Part shown: one piece after another, positions 12,397 to 23,799 of the stretch
How positions within the stretch are numbered: the first letter of the stretch is position 1
Layout of the letters: every line of letters begins with the position of its first letter
Position numbers and translations under genes: made by a program
Assembly (NCBI GenBank): GCA_037576215.1
Contig: JBANDB010000002.1
Location: forward strand, 7,254,001 to 7,318,000
Length of the DNA stretch: 64,000 bases
Direction of reading: 5' to 3'
Source of the DNA: Armillaria gallica
Lineage: Eukaryota; Basidiomycota; Agaricomycetes; Agaricales; Physalacriaceae
The notes under the pieces: generated by a model
What the model was told of the DNA's origin: nothing
The model's database searches: none
What the model saw: only the letters and a program-made list of their open reading frames with translations

Positions 12397-12820
12397 AGAC
12401 AAGCCTATGCCCCATGTCTTTGTCATGATTGCTAGGCCCTCGTACCTTGGGTCCCAGCAACCTGACTGCGACATGGGGCTTCGGCTTGTTGGGGCCCACC
12501 CCAAACCCAGCTTTTTACTAAAATGTGTTGTTGAATTTTTTGTAAACTTGAATCTCAGTTATTTGTTTGGAATGAAATGTGCATTATAAATGCTATAAAG
12601 CTACATTCTTTTGGTAGGCCATAGAATGGACAGGCTGCCTCAGTGGGGAGTCAGGGACTTCCTTGGTTTTAATAATCATTGTTAATAAGTAGCTGGACTG
12701 GGAGAGAGGAAGAGATATTTACTCTGGTTCTTATGTTTCTGACTCAGACATCCTATGTGACATGGGTAGCACTTCCACAGCCACTTTTTGAAGTCTGATG
12801 ATTTCTGTAAAACTTAGATT
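12397..12820 (+). repeat. Long direct repeat, copy 2
   Basis: Partner of 10192-10582 (same block order, described there). This copy is slightly longer, mainly through an insertion between the GTTGTTGAAT block and the ATCATTGTTAATA block. No open frame runs the length of both copies. Confidence 0.7.
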
Positions 12821-14103
12821 TAGTGTTGACAACAGTATAGCCATATATCATATAGTAGCAGAGTATACAGCACATTGCAAAGCCCTTACATGTAGGATGT
12901 GCACTGTATCTGTATCATGGTGGCTATGTATGGTTGATATAGATACAGGTACATACCATGAGCAGCTTTGATGACCCAAAGTATGGCCTTATTCATACAG
13001 TAGAAGTATGGTTGTCAAAGGAATGGTAAGGGACCATTCAATGTTATTGAGGTCTTTAAATATAATCTCAATAAAGTAAATTGCACTTATATTTTGATGC
13101 CAGATATTTGCTGTCATCGTGAAACTATCTGTATATGGACAATGGTATAGATACAGCACAGATTTGGCATCAGCCATACCATACCATGAGTAATATTTAT
13201 CATACAGTCTATGGCTGTATTGTTATGGTCATATCCATAACAGTATGGTGCACATCTCTACTTACATGAAGGAACACTTGTATTGCACAATAAATTTACA
13301 TGTATCTGTGTTATCTATACTTGAATGATCTCCTAGTCCCTGATTCTATCTGCTAACTTGACATCTAAGACTCATTGTTCTTGCATTGTAACATTGACTC
13401 ATTGCTTGATGGTCATTGCTTGATACTTACTTTGTAGGTATAGTCTATAGTGATGTGCTATGGGGAGAGTAGAAGGTAGTAGAGGCAGCAGCATGGCAAA
13501 ATAGAAACTCATTGCCAGCCATGCCAATGAGATGTGCATGCTGCATGCAGAGAGTAGTTAAACTTTGCTCAACATCACACTGTAGCTACAGCATTAGATA
13601 CAGTGGTGTAAATTGAAGCTCAGCAGTGAGAAATTATTACTATCTATGCTGCTGCAGGGAGGATAGATGCTTGGTAAGAGCAGCCAAATTGAAACTTGTT
13701 GCACAATGAGTCTCAATGATGTGCTGCATTGCAGGGAGTAAAACAGTCTCAAAGACACATTTACTGACCTTCATATGTACATATAGGTAGTTAAAGTAGG
13801 CTTCAATGCCTTCATGTCATAATATACAGCAGATGTAGCAGCAAAATTGAAGCTTATTGCTGTAGAGGCAGCAGTAATGGCAGTGCAACGAAATTGAAAC
13901 TCAGCCAGATTTGTCCATGGGATGGCAATGGCCGGAAATTGAAAGTCCACCTTATTATGTCATCTTCGCTACCTGTCTTATTATATAGATGGCAGGGGAG
14001 GTACTTTCCTAGACCATGGTGCTTTCCATTCACTGCGCAGGCATGCACATTTTGATTACCACCTCCTAATAAATATGAAACAAATCATATTGTATGTGTG
14101 GCA
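12821..14103 (+). repeat. Degenerate minisatellite-like field
   Basis: A loose unit recurs at about 13460, 13640 and 13860. It resembles GAGGCAGCAG--GGCA-AA-T-GAAACTCA-TGCC followed by a GCTGCATGCAGGGAG-type block. Related units occur at 10960 and 12245, inside the repeat-bracketed block. Several are followed by the phrase GGATGGCAATGGCC. The region is very poor in CpG and rich in TG/CA. No gene is recognised. Confidence 0.5.
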
Positions 14104-15254
14104 CTATAGAAAAGATAGTGACGTACCACCCTCAGGCCTCATCCAGGATGTAAGAGACATTCCTCCACAATAACCATTGAAGAATAGTACACCACCAGGT
14201 GCTGTCCCAAAGACGTGTCTAAGAACAGTGGCTACCTGTGGGAATGAGATATCCAGAGGCTCAATGCAGATCTGCTTGGTGGTGTCTTCACCAAACAAAT
14301 CACTGTATACCACAGAACCCACAAGGGAAAAGCTCTGAGGATGCGGTAAACCATGGACAAGATGTTCAGAAGCCATGGAGAATTCAGCAGGATCTGCCAT
14401 GGTGATGTTGATAAGGTTGCTCTTGGAAGGTGCAAACACTAATAAGAGCACCCTTCTGTGACATGATATGAGCATTCAAGACATGATATCCAACAGTAAA
14501 CTGACTTAATAGTTTCCTTATTGTTATGGTAATGGCTGACTAGGTCGAAGGTCAGAACAGGGTCAGAGACATTGTTAGTCTTCAGCAGGTCCCTGACCTG
14601 GGGTACCGGGATTAGGGCATTGACTATCCTGATGTATGGATTTTCATTGTCCTCCTCCCTGGCACAGTCAATGACACTGATTCACCCGTGAACACAACCA
14701 TATCAGGTCAGGATAAAAAGATCATGAACTCCATAGGTGTTTGCCCAAGATTTCCTGCAACGGCCATTAAATCGTCATTGCTACATAAGGATCAGTCCTG
14801 ATTTTGAACAGACAAAAAGCAATGCAGACCTTGGGTTATCAGATGCATGGGTCCTCTCAGATGCAGAAGATAATGGGGAGCTCTGGTGCACAGATTCTAA
14901 CATTGGATACATGTCAATACAAGAATACAAAGTAAGAAATGAAATAAACAAATGAAGGATCCCAGTAGCAGAGCTCTGTGCAGTGTTAGTTTTCACAACC
15001 TTTGTCTTGGATGCATTCCCATCACCTGGTGAGTGTGCATGCTTTTGAATACTACTAATTAATCAGCAGGCAACTCAGAAAACAGGATAAGGAACATACC
15101 AAGTGTTAACCATGCTGGCAATAAATTCAAGTGAAGGGGGGGGAAAAGTCACAGTCAAGGGATTCAATCTCACTCTGATAAATTGTTCGTCATAGCACAC
15201 AGTCCGAACACGGTCATTCACAGCCAGGCATGGGCTCAATACAGACATCCACAT
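14104..15254 (-). pseudogene. Decayed gene for an unidentified protein
   Basis: Good coding texture appears in several short exons. The first, from ATG 15254, reads MWMSVLSPCLAVNDRV and reaches the donor at 15099. A segment near 14.6 kb reads NPYIRIVNALIPVPQVRDLL and DPVLTFDLVSHYHNNKETIK. A last exon contains MADPAEFSMASEHLVHGL and GGVLFFNGYCGGM. In-frame stops and a frameshift prevent a full translation. I do not recognise the family. An eight-G run at 15136-15143 falls inside the first exon and would be sensitive to sequencing error. Confidence 0.4.
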
Positions 15255-15634
15255 CAGCTCATCCTAACATAGTAACTCAATGTGAATACACCAGTTGAAT
15301 AAGGGTGTCTGTATAAGGTTGACCAAATGCATTGTGCTGCATCCAAATAGGATGAAAGTGGAATTTGCAAATCGTCTGCTGAATGTAGTCATCTGCATTG
15401 GGTCATCCCAATGTCATGTTTCATATCTGGATGTCTTGTCAGTTACATAATCATTCCAAAAGCGGCTTAAAACCGATCTGTGCTGAGCAACTAGTTTCTA
15501 ATACAAACATTGTACCCAATTAGGGACACCTGTGTCACCTGACTATTCTTAAGCCAGTGCGAAGACCATTGGCATTCCCTCACCCTGTTCTCTAAACCCA
15601 CTATCACCCAGTTACATTCACTGAAAAAAATATA
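15255..15634. other. Divergent spacer upstream of two genes
   Basis: This lies between two divergently transcribed relics, so it may hold both former promoters. AAAAAAATATAATG immediately precedes the ATG of the plus-strand gene. I recognise no specific regulatory motif. Confidence 0.3.
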
Positions 15635-16819
15635 ATGACCTCAGTAGCAGAGGCTCCAATCAACCAAATGTATGTAGCTTTCATCTGGCAAAACATGTTA
15701 CTGATAATCCATTGTAGACTGGTGGAAATTGCCCATCTAATAATGGATTACCTCAAAATCAAGGACTTGTGCCGCCTTTCATCCATGAATATGCAGACTT
15801 TTGAATGTGTATCTGAATACATCTTTCGTCATTGCTCTGTTCACCGAGCCCTCCTTCCTTTTTTCCCAAGGGACAAAGACTTCGCTCTATTCTGTGAACT
15901 GCAGAGAACACATGGCATCCTAATATCAGGTTCCCAAGCTCTTTCCGTGTTCACCCAGGAGACCTATGTGAACAGCAACCTTGACCTCTACATTAACTAT
16001 TATGAATGAGAAGACTTGAATAATGCACTGGAACATGTTGGGTACACAGTGCAAGGCACACTCTGTCCTCTGTCACTGCAGCCATCTGTTGTACATTGGC
16101 AATCCATGAGGGACAGAGATACTATGACTCTCTTCAATGATAGGATGCACCTCATAGCATGGAGCGAATATGCAGACAAATCAATTGCCGCTGATGTAGA
16201 GGAGTTCAGGAATGGCAGGGGTGCAATCGTGCAAGTCATTAGCTCATATGGCCCTCTGCTGGATGTTGTACTCAGTTTTCATTCCAGTGAGTATACAGCA
16301 CATAAAAGAGGATCCAGCTAACATCAGTTTGCAGCCTGTGTTATAAACGTTGTCACCCATCAATACACCTACTGCTTGTACCCAAAGGCCACCGTAATTG
16401 CTAAGGCATCAATTGCACATATTGGAGATGACAACAACACCATATGGGTGCAGAACAAATACAGTAAAAGAGGATACCAACTACTTTTCCATGACACGTC
16501 AACACCTGACCTGGACTTCCGACACCAACCTCGCTTTGTTGGTGATCAACATTGCTGGACAATTCTGGTGACTGGTCCGTCGACATTGCTTGGGGTTGAA
16601 GAGTTGAAACCAATGAAGCAATGTGATGAGCTTTTTGCACACAGCTGGATGCTAATCTTCAGACTGGAGGAACACAATGGGTTCTTCATGGTGTACACCT
16701 GGCTCAAATTCCCTCAGTTCCAACAATTGCTATGTATCTGCAGCAAAGTGATGTGGTCACTAACTCTGGGAATGGTGTCTTGGTGGGCTTACTATGAAAG
16801 TTTCCTATTTCCAAACTGA
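15635..16819 (+). pseudogene. F-box-type gene broken by one in-frame stop
   Basis: Exon 1 (15635-16286) starts MTSVAEAPINQMYVAFIW and contains LVEIAHLIMDYLKIKDLCRL, an F-box-like helix pair. It is followed by RALLPFF, FCELQRTHGILISGSQAL and NSNLDLYI. A TGA at 16007-16009 interrupts the frame directly after NYYE; translation resumes at once as EDLNNALEHVGY. The intron 16287-16333 (GTGAGT...GCAG) joins FHST to CVINVVTHQYTYCLYPKA. Exon 2 runs to 16819 and includes PRFVGDQHCWTI. The order of motifs matches a multicopy basidiomycete protein family, known to me from memory only, that combines an F-box with a nucleotidyltransferase-like LISGS...DLD stretch; its function is unknown. Only the one stop separates this gene from an open frame of about 380 codons. 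Confidence 0.55.
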
Positions 16820-17104
16820 TGGAGTCATTAGGACAACTGACAAGTTTAAAGATTTCATGGGATGCCTGTTGTAATATGTGTGGGCACTTTTATCTATCTT
16901 TCATGCTGTACACAATCAGTAAATTATGCAATTACAGTATGTCTGTGAAAATGTCATTGGACTGCATTGTATGTAAAATAATGAAAGAAATCATAATTAA
17001 ATGTATTGTCATGCATATATAAACAGCGCTGAGAATGGAAACAGGAGGCTCCCTTCCTTTCCCTGACACCAAATTCTTCATTTTCACTGACTTTTCTGCC
17101 TCCA

Positions 17105-18059
17105 ATGTCCTTGACAAGTTACAAAGCACTGGATACATTGACCACCAGCATTCAACAGGACTCATTCAGTGAGCATGCACTTGCGTCACTGTATGAGGCA
17201 CCAGTAACATATTTCTCCATTGCAGAACAAGCATTCCAAGATGTGACAGTGCCGTTGAACAGACAACTGGGGGATCTTGGTCTTTATGATTTGGCTGAAT
17301 CAATTCTGGATGCCTTTGTGGTCGACACCATGTCCTCAGATGATTTTGTGTTTCTGGCAAGCGAGAGCAGCAGTGACGAGGAAGTCTTTCAGGTCTGATG
17401 TGTGGTGTCAGAGGTTAAACTTCCTCCAGTACAGAAAGCTCAAAGGTACATCTTTTGCCTCACCGGACAACAAGGTTGCCTAAGGTTGATCACAACCCAT
17501 AAGGTCAGCATCAATGAGCTCATACAGACCATGAAGCTTGCTTCCATTGACAACGATGATTGGTTCCAGAAGGCATCGAGTGCAGCTTCATGTATCACCG
17601 AGTTCATGGAGCAGCACATTCAGGAAACAGTCCGAATTCCATATGCTGTCCGCTATGGAGCAATCAAAGAATTTCTGTTTGTAAACCAACTTTTGATGCC
17701 TGCATACCGAACAGCTATAGAAGACATCATCGAGCTGCCACCCACATATGACCCCAGTCATATGCTGCAACCTGTCATTAACGAAGGGAAATTTGTCTAT
17801 ATGAAAGACAACAAACTAGCGTTCGAGAAGTTCACCCTCAATGAGGATGGACAGTGCGCATCACACCCACAATCCAAATAACATATTGACATGATCCAGG
17901 TACACACATGTTCGTGGACTGGAGCCTAATACTTCCCGTCCAGGTCAAATTGTGGCCATCAGAGTATCCTTCCACTTGGTGCGGTCCACCAATAGCGATA
18001 CAATGATGTTTGTTGCCCATCTCGACTCTATCGCACTATTAGCTTGGGGAGTAATGAAG
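17105..18059 (+). pseudogene. Unidentified protein gene with one in-frame TGA
   Basis: Exon 1 (17105-17853) reads from MSLTSYKALDTLTTS through an acidic patch (ASESSSDEEVFQ). A TGA (17396-17398) follows. The frame then continues through LRLITTHKVSINELIQTM, DNDDWFQKA, VNQLLMPAYRTAIEDII and NKLAFEKFTLNEDGQ. Intron 17854-17899 (GTGCGC...CCAG) joins it to YTHVRGLEPNTSRPGQIVA, which ends at a GTGAGT donor at 18060; no later exon was found. The composition is of a soluble protein. I think the family recurs in basidiomycete genomes near transposons, but I cannot name it. Confidence 0.45.
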
Positions 18060-18476
18060 GTGAGTATCTGAACAGGTTTGATTTGTGTATTTTATGTGAT
18101 GATGAGCACAGAACCTTGACCAAAGCCGGGTGACACATCACTCCATTCAAAAGCATGCTCTGCCTGTGAAAAAATGGCACTCAAATATTGATGATTACAT
18201 GGGCCCCAAGTTCACTGGAGAAAGAAAGTAGTCATGACCAAACAAGCATTGTAATAATGCTACTACCTGTATTATACATAATGTCAACTGTTCAGCCTCC
18301 CAATAAAATCAAGAGATTTTTCAGCCATAGCCATCTTCAGTGGCTCAGGACAAGTAACTGTTGGACTGTTATTCTTGATCTGAAAACCAGCTATGTAGCT
18401 TGCAGCATATGCTGATATCTCTGAGCTTCCCTCCTCTCAACCACATGTCGAAAACAGCGATGACTACTACATCTCA

Positions 18477-20104
18477 TCAGGTGTTACCAGCAAAGTATAA
18501 TGCCAGATGAGTGCAACCAGTAGACATCGCACCAAGATCAATTTTTTCTAAATGGCACGAACAAAGCATATCTTGAAATATCTGCCCATCATACTCAAAT
18601 ATCTGTCCCCCCAAAGGAAGTATCCTGGAGATGAAATGATTGCCTGTGTAGTAAATAATACATCCTAACCTGTAAGTCACGAGATGCGCATTGACAGGTA
18701 CTGACACTTCTAGGCTGATTCTTGTAGTCATCGCATAATCTTGGTACAGTTGTTGAACAATGAAGGTTGGTATATGCTGAAACACCACAATCCAAGTCAA
18801 ACGCTGAGAACACTGGACAGAATGTTCAAACTCAGCATGACCGCACATTTCAAGTATGCCATTATCAGAATGAATTCTGTATCCATCAAGACATGTATAA
18901 AGCCAATCTTGCATCATCGCAGTTCGGGCCTCATCAATTGGTCAGTTATTCAAAGTCCATGTATCTGGTCCATACACCCCATTGAATGTTGTCGTAGTGG
19001 TCGATATCATGCCTTCACAGTATGAAGGACAATGGTAGGAAGGAAACACCTGCATGGTGGACTGATCAATGAGTAGGTCTACAATATCTGGGCACTGGCA
19101 ACCCCCACCAAAATTTGTGCTCCGAGCGATCTCGATCAGGGCCCAATATATGTGAGTTCCATGGATGTACCTTCTGCAGCTTGAAGAAAGAAGATTCACG
19201 AGTACTTTTGCAGGAACATTTTACTCAGGACATAATTCTACATGTTTTCTTCAGGACAATTTATTTTTTAGACCCCTGTTTACTATAGTTTCATCACATT
19301 TATAGCATTTAAAATGCTTTTTTTTAAAAATGTGCTCTGAAGAAAACATGTAGTTTATTTTCAAATGATATTCTGTAATTTTTTCGAAGTGATATGAGGT
19401 CTGTGGAAGCCTGTACCAGGTCTGTTTGGATGAGCAATCCGAAGGCTTTGCAAATATAACCAAACAAATATTCACACAGCTTTTTACACTTTTGCACACC
19501 TTTCAAGCACACAGAACCTTCATGGGACACTATCCTAACTTACAAAAATACTCTGGTACCATCAAATGTCAGTCAACACAGCAAAAAAGCCAATTAACAA
19601 GAGTCCATGCTGCTCATCACACTTCAATGAAAGTTGAAGCAATTAACACTGATTTGCCATCAGAATAGCCAAAAATGGGCTTAGTCAGCTCACATTCCGG
19701 AACCGGGCATTGCCGGTACCCACAATATCTGTAACAGCAATCATAGCACAGCCACATCAAGAAAACATCATAGGAACTGATCTCGACAGGACATCACATG
19801 AATCATCTCACATGAAATTCACAGATTCCCCGCTGACTCTTAGCTATGTCAGATCCATACACTGGAACTTTCTCACTAAAGTGGCTGTCAACATTGTCAC
19901 TTGTGCAAAGTTCTGCTTTTGTCCATCCGACAATGACAGGTAGATGTATAGTAGTGAAGTAAACACGGTGTCGTACCCACAGGACCAGTCCTCTTTGTTC
20001 CAAGTACTACCATACTGTCTGGATGGCTGGAAAACCAGACTAGCATCCAAAGCTTGTTGCCTATGTCTCTTGCTACCCATATCCAATTTTCCTTCAGTAC
20101 TCTG
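18477..20104 (-). pseudogene. Papain-fold (USP/C48-like) protease-like module fused after the Helitron helicase
   Basis: The helicase frame continues through a TGA (20105-20107) into GSTWNKEDWSCGYDTVFTSL. This resembles the Cys box of ubiquitin- and SUMO-type cysteine proteases; the Cys codon is 19979-19981. Further exons are damaged. 18942-19199 holds a cysteine-rich piece (FGGGCQC, YGPDTWTLNN). After a TGA at 18942-18944 the same frame continues to 18477 with RLGCIIYYTGNHFISRI and IFEYDGQ. That matches a His box (His codon 18636-18638) followed by an Asp. Spacing between the boxes is a few hundred codons including probable introns. The activity is inferred from motif shape only. The long gap 19.2-19.85 kb is too decayed to read. 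Confidence 0.5.
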
Positions 20105-22050
20105 TCATTTCAGTACATTTGTTTCCAGAACAGTTTTAGGGACAGTAGGAGGCTTTGCAGCCAGAAGATAGGGAGTGCCTATGGGGTCTTCAACAGGTAC
20201 CTTACTGCCTTTATGGAAACCATACTGAACAAGTGTATTCCAGGCCATTGCATCGAACTTACGCATCTCTTTCACCAGATCAATGGGTAAAGGGTGGTTT
20301 AACTGTTCCAGTTGTACTGGATGGGCAACATACAGACCATCACAGCATGTTGCACGAGATGCTGCGACATAGGCAGCAAAGCCTCCTTCATTCATATATG
20401 CAAGGACACTAGGCATCGTTTGACCTTGGGCAACCTGACTGGTGCAAGCGAATCTTGCCTGGAAAGGCATCTGTTCCCTGGTGACTGATATGTTCACAGA
20501 CTTTCCCTCAGCATTTTGGATTTCATGCTGGAAAGTCCAAGTAATTGGTTTGATTGGAAAACAACTGGGGGGTAATCTGTCAAGGTGCACATCAGAGCCA
20601 GGAAACTCAACAACAGCGTACTTCGTGCACACATAGCCATATTCATCAACATCAGTTTGAATAAAATGCAAGAAGCCTTGGGTGCCATTGGTGATCTTCA
20701 GATCTGTCGATATATTTTGAGATCAGAGAATGACAGGCATTCAAACATAATATGCCAAGCGTCCATGAAGACCCCCCTTATTGATAACACATGAAACATC
20801 CCAGTTCAAGAGATCTGCACAATATTCTTCAGGAATGAATTGAGCACCAATTTTGTCTGTGGCACAACATGTAATTACATCCTGAGTACTACAATTGCTG
20901 ATTGCTTTGCAGGAATTAATTGAATGTCACAACAGATTTGTACGAACGACTGCTACAGCTTCAACACTGTCCATGTCCACTCTGCACTGATAGCTAAATG
21001 TCTTCACAACGCTCTCATTGAAAAGCAACACATCCTCCAGAGTACACTGTCTCAATCTCAAACATCGTACTGCCACTGCATAGTCAGGATCTCGCTCCAT
21101 TTGCTTCTGTTGGTGCAAATATACTACATCAGTCATCGAATTCCATGCCAAGTGGCCAATGTGTTTGCTCAAGTTCTTATGATTGATGGCAGTATGCTCC
21201 TTTATCTGGGAGTACACAGCAGATCCTTTGACAGGAGGAAACTGGTACAAATCACCAGTGAAAATTACCATTATTCCAGTGAACCACCATTGTTTAATAT
21301 CTTTTCCATACCAACATCCTGCCTCGATATCTGGAAGCAACTTTTGCTGCAGTAAAGACACCTCATCAATAACAAGCACATCCATGTCCTTGAAGTTGGT
21401 TTCCAGTTGGCGACGACTGAGATCAGACAAAGAGCTAACAAATCGTTCCTTACCATTGAGGGTCTGCATGGAATGTCTGGATGTTTTATCGCATATGCTC
21501 AATCCAAAAGCCTTATGGATCATCATTCCATTGTTGAGTGCCACTGTGGAACCTGTAGGAGTGAAGAACTGAAGGGAGTACGTGGAGTCAAAACCTTTCA
21601 TGACAGCCATCAGTGCCTTTATGACATGGGTTTTTCCTGTTCCACTGGGACTGGTCAAGAACATACGCAATGGGAATGGCTCTTCTAGCATGTTCATATC
21701 AACATTTATGTATGTCTTATGCAGGGTGAAGGTCTTCGCCATGATCATAAATGCAATTTCTTGCTCGGTATTGAGCTTGAACTTGCATGACACGCAGCCG
21801 AAGAAGGTCTCTACATTCTTGACATTGTTAATATTGACTGCTGTAGGATGAACACCCACAATTTCCTGTCCCTCCCAAGTATGTGCTGATGAATTCTGAG
21901 GTACATCCATTGCAGTCTCTTGTGGAAGTGCAGAATCATCTGCATCAATCTGATGGGCACCATCAGCAGTGTTTATATGTGCTGCAGAAATAACATTCTT
22001 GTGAGCATGAATCTGTGCATTCTAGTGAGTCATTAATTCATTTGTTATCC
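20105..22050 (-). pseudogene. Helitron PIF1-like helicase domain
   Basis: Walker A is SPSGTGKTHVIKAL and Walker B is VLVIDEVSLL. The later motifs are GDLYQFPPV, QGQTMPSVL and AAYVASRATC-like (AAYVAASRATCCDGLY). These are the superfamily 1 motifs of the PIF1 type that in Helitrons follow the Rep domain and unwind the transposon strand. The frame is continuous from about 21910 to 20105 with only TGA stops (20927-20929, 20741-20743, 20105-20107). The stop at 20927 lies in NLL*HSINSCKA, where the helicase family has arginine before the I/L-N motif. Upstream, a TAG at 22022-22024 and a frameshift near 22060 separate it from the Rep part. Confidence 0.85.
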
Positions 22051-23781
22051 TCAGTCCTTGAAACACTGGATCTGCATCGCACGATGTATTGTGAACCGGA
22101 GTATATGGGTCAATAGTGGTGAATTTTTCATCAAGGAACGACATTTTTTCATCCTTTCAGTGTCACACTCATCCTCGCATTCATGCAATAGTTCCCAGTT
22201 GCTCATACATGTCCTTGCACGGGGGGAAAAATCATAAGTAATAAATTCATCATGGACAGGAATCGAAGAGGTCAACAACAGTCTGTCAAGATCGAAAGGC
22301 TTAAAATGCGCAAGCATAAAGGTCTCATAGCAAGGATCATCCAGGTGCAGTATTTTATGAGCAATAACTTGAGGCATGGTCTTTGTCATAAAACGAGCTT
22401 GCATAAGACTTGTATGTTCCATGATCTCATGTGTCTTGCTAAGTGCAAACCCCAGTCGAAATGGATACCATGGAAACTTATTAATGTGGTCAGTTATGGT
22501 AAAATCCTCCAGGAGTTTGACATCAGGTTTTGATCCTTTCGGTACGATACTGAACCGATGGACGAAGTCATAAAAAGATATGTCTTAAATAGCAGTACTA
22601 CAATGCATATATTCGTTGACCTGGTTGCGGAATCAAATAGCCTTCTTTGTCCAAATGAATACCTATGTATGCAGGCTCACTGTCTGGAGCATCATCATCC
22701 ATCTCATATGGCCACTGATGACCCACAAAGTCCATGAGAAGCCCAGACATCATAGGGATGGTTCAATGTGAGCAGAACACCTCACGTTGTCCACAGATCA
22801 CCTTCACTGTGTACTGTGCATGAACCTGTTGCTGGCTCATGAACTGGGCAAGGCATTTATGCAAAATTATATGAGCCTCTAACCGATCCTCTTCAGACAC
22901 ATTCACACTTGCCTTCATGACAGCATCCACCATTAAAGACAGCATTTCATATGTCTTAACACTCATCTCCATAATGTAATCAGTTATATAGAACATAGCA
23001 GCCTTACAGGATTTTCCTGAAAGGATACACTGCATATCGTGATTATGCTGACAAAAAATAAGTACGAAGTCGTTGAAATAGTTTACAAAAACATCCCTAC
23101 ACACCAGAGTGACCAATTTCATCTCCTTGTCATACAATGAACATGCTGCATAATCATGTGGAACCTGAAAATGGCACGTCATGTGATCATACTTGTAACA
23201 GACACTTTCATGCTTGTGCCTCTGCAACAGTTCACTGCAATATTTGACTTCCTCTTGAAAATGACATTTAAAGTCTTCAAGAGCTTCCGACAAACAATCA
23301 GCCTCTGGAACAGCTAAAGGTCTCTCTGTTTTGGGCTTTCCCTTAGGATTGAAATAGATGTCTTCAGGTAAATTGTGATGTATTATATCTTTGTAGAAGG
23401 CAAAAAACCTATCCTGAAAATCTTCGGTGTCATCCAATTGACAATGCATGTCTGAAGGATTCAGGCCCCCAAGAAGAATGATCAGATAATGAATATGATA
23501 TGATCCTCTTTCAGTCAGTTCCGTTGTCCCATAAAAAACTTTTAAATGTCCCAGAATTCCACTGTCAGGTGAAGAGCTTTTTTTTTTGCAAAATCCCATC
23601 CAAACAAGTAACGGATCATCGCCTTACACAAAAAGTTGAAGAAATCCAGAGCAGCAACTGGATTGGTGGCAAGATGCAAAGCATGCTGATGAGCCTCCAG
23701 GCTCTGTTTACTCTGAAATTGCAGACACCACTTATAATTATCACCTATCTCCCTTATGTGGCCTTTTACTAAACCAAACAT
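22051..23781 (-). pseudogene. Helitron Rep (HUH endonuclease) domain
   Basis: The two-histidine motif is in ERGSYHIHYLIILLGG, with the His codons between 23489 and 23497. The tyrosine motif is MFYITDYIMEM near 22980. Active Helitrons usually carry Y-x-x-x-Y-x-x-K with ITK; here T has become M and K has become E, so the nuclease would be damaged even without stops. A homopolymer of A/T at 23577-23586 shifts the frame between ATNPVAALDFFNFL and GILGHLKVFYGTTE. A TGA (22763-22765) and a TAA near 22586 follow. Past the Rep core, the segment to 22051 reads PWYPFRLGFALSKTHEI and PFDLDRLLL, normal linker sequence of fungal Helitrons. Confidence 0.85.
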
Positions 23782-23799
23782 TGCAAGTCTGGCACAGGT

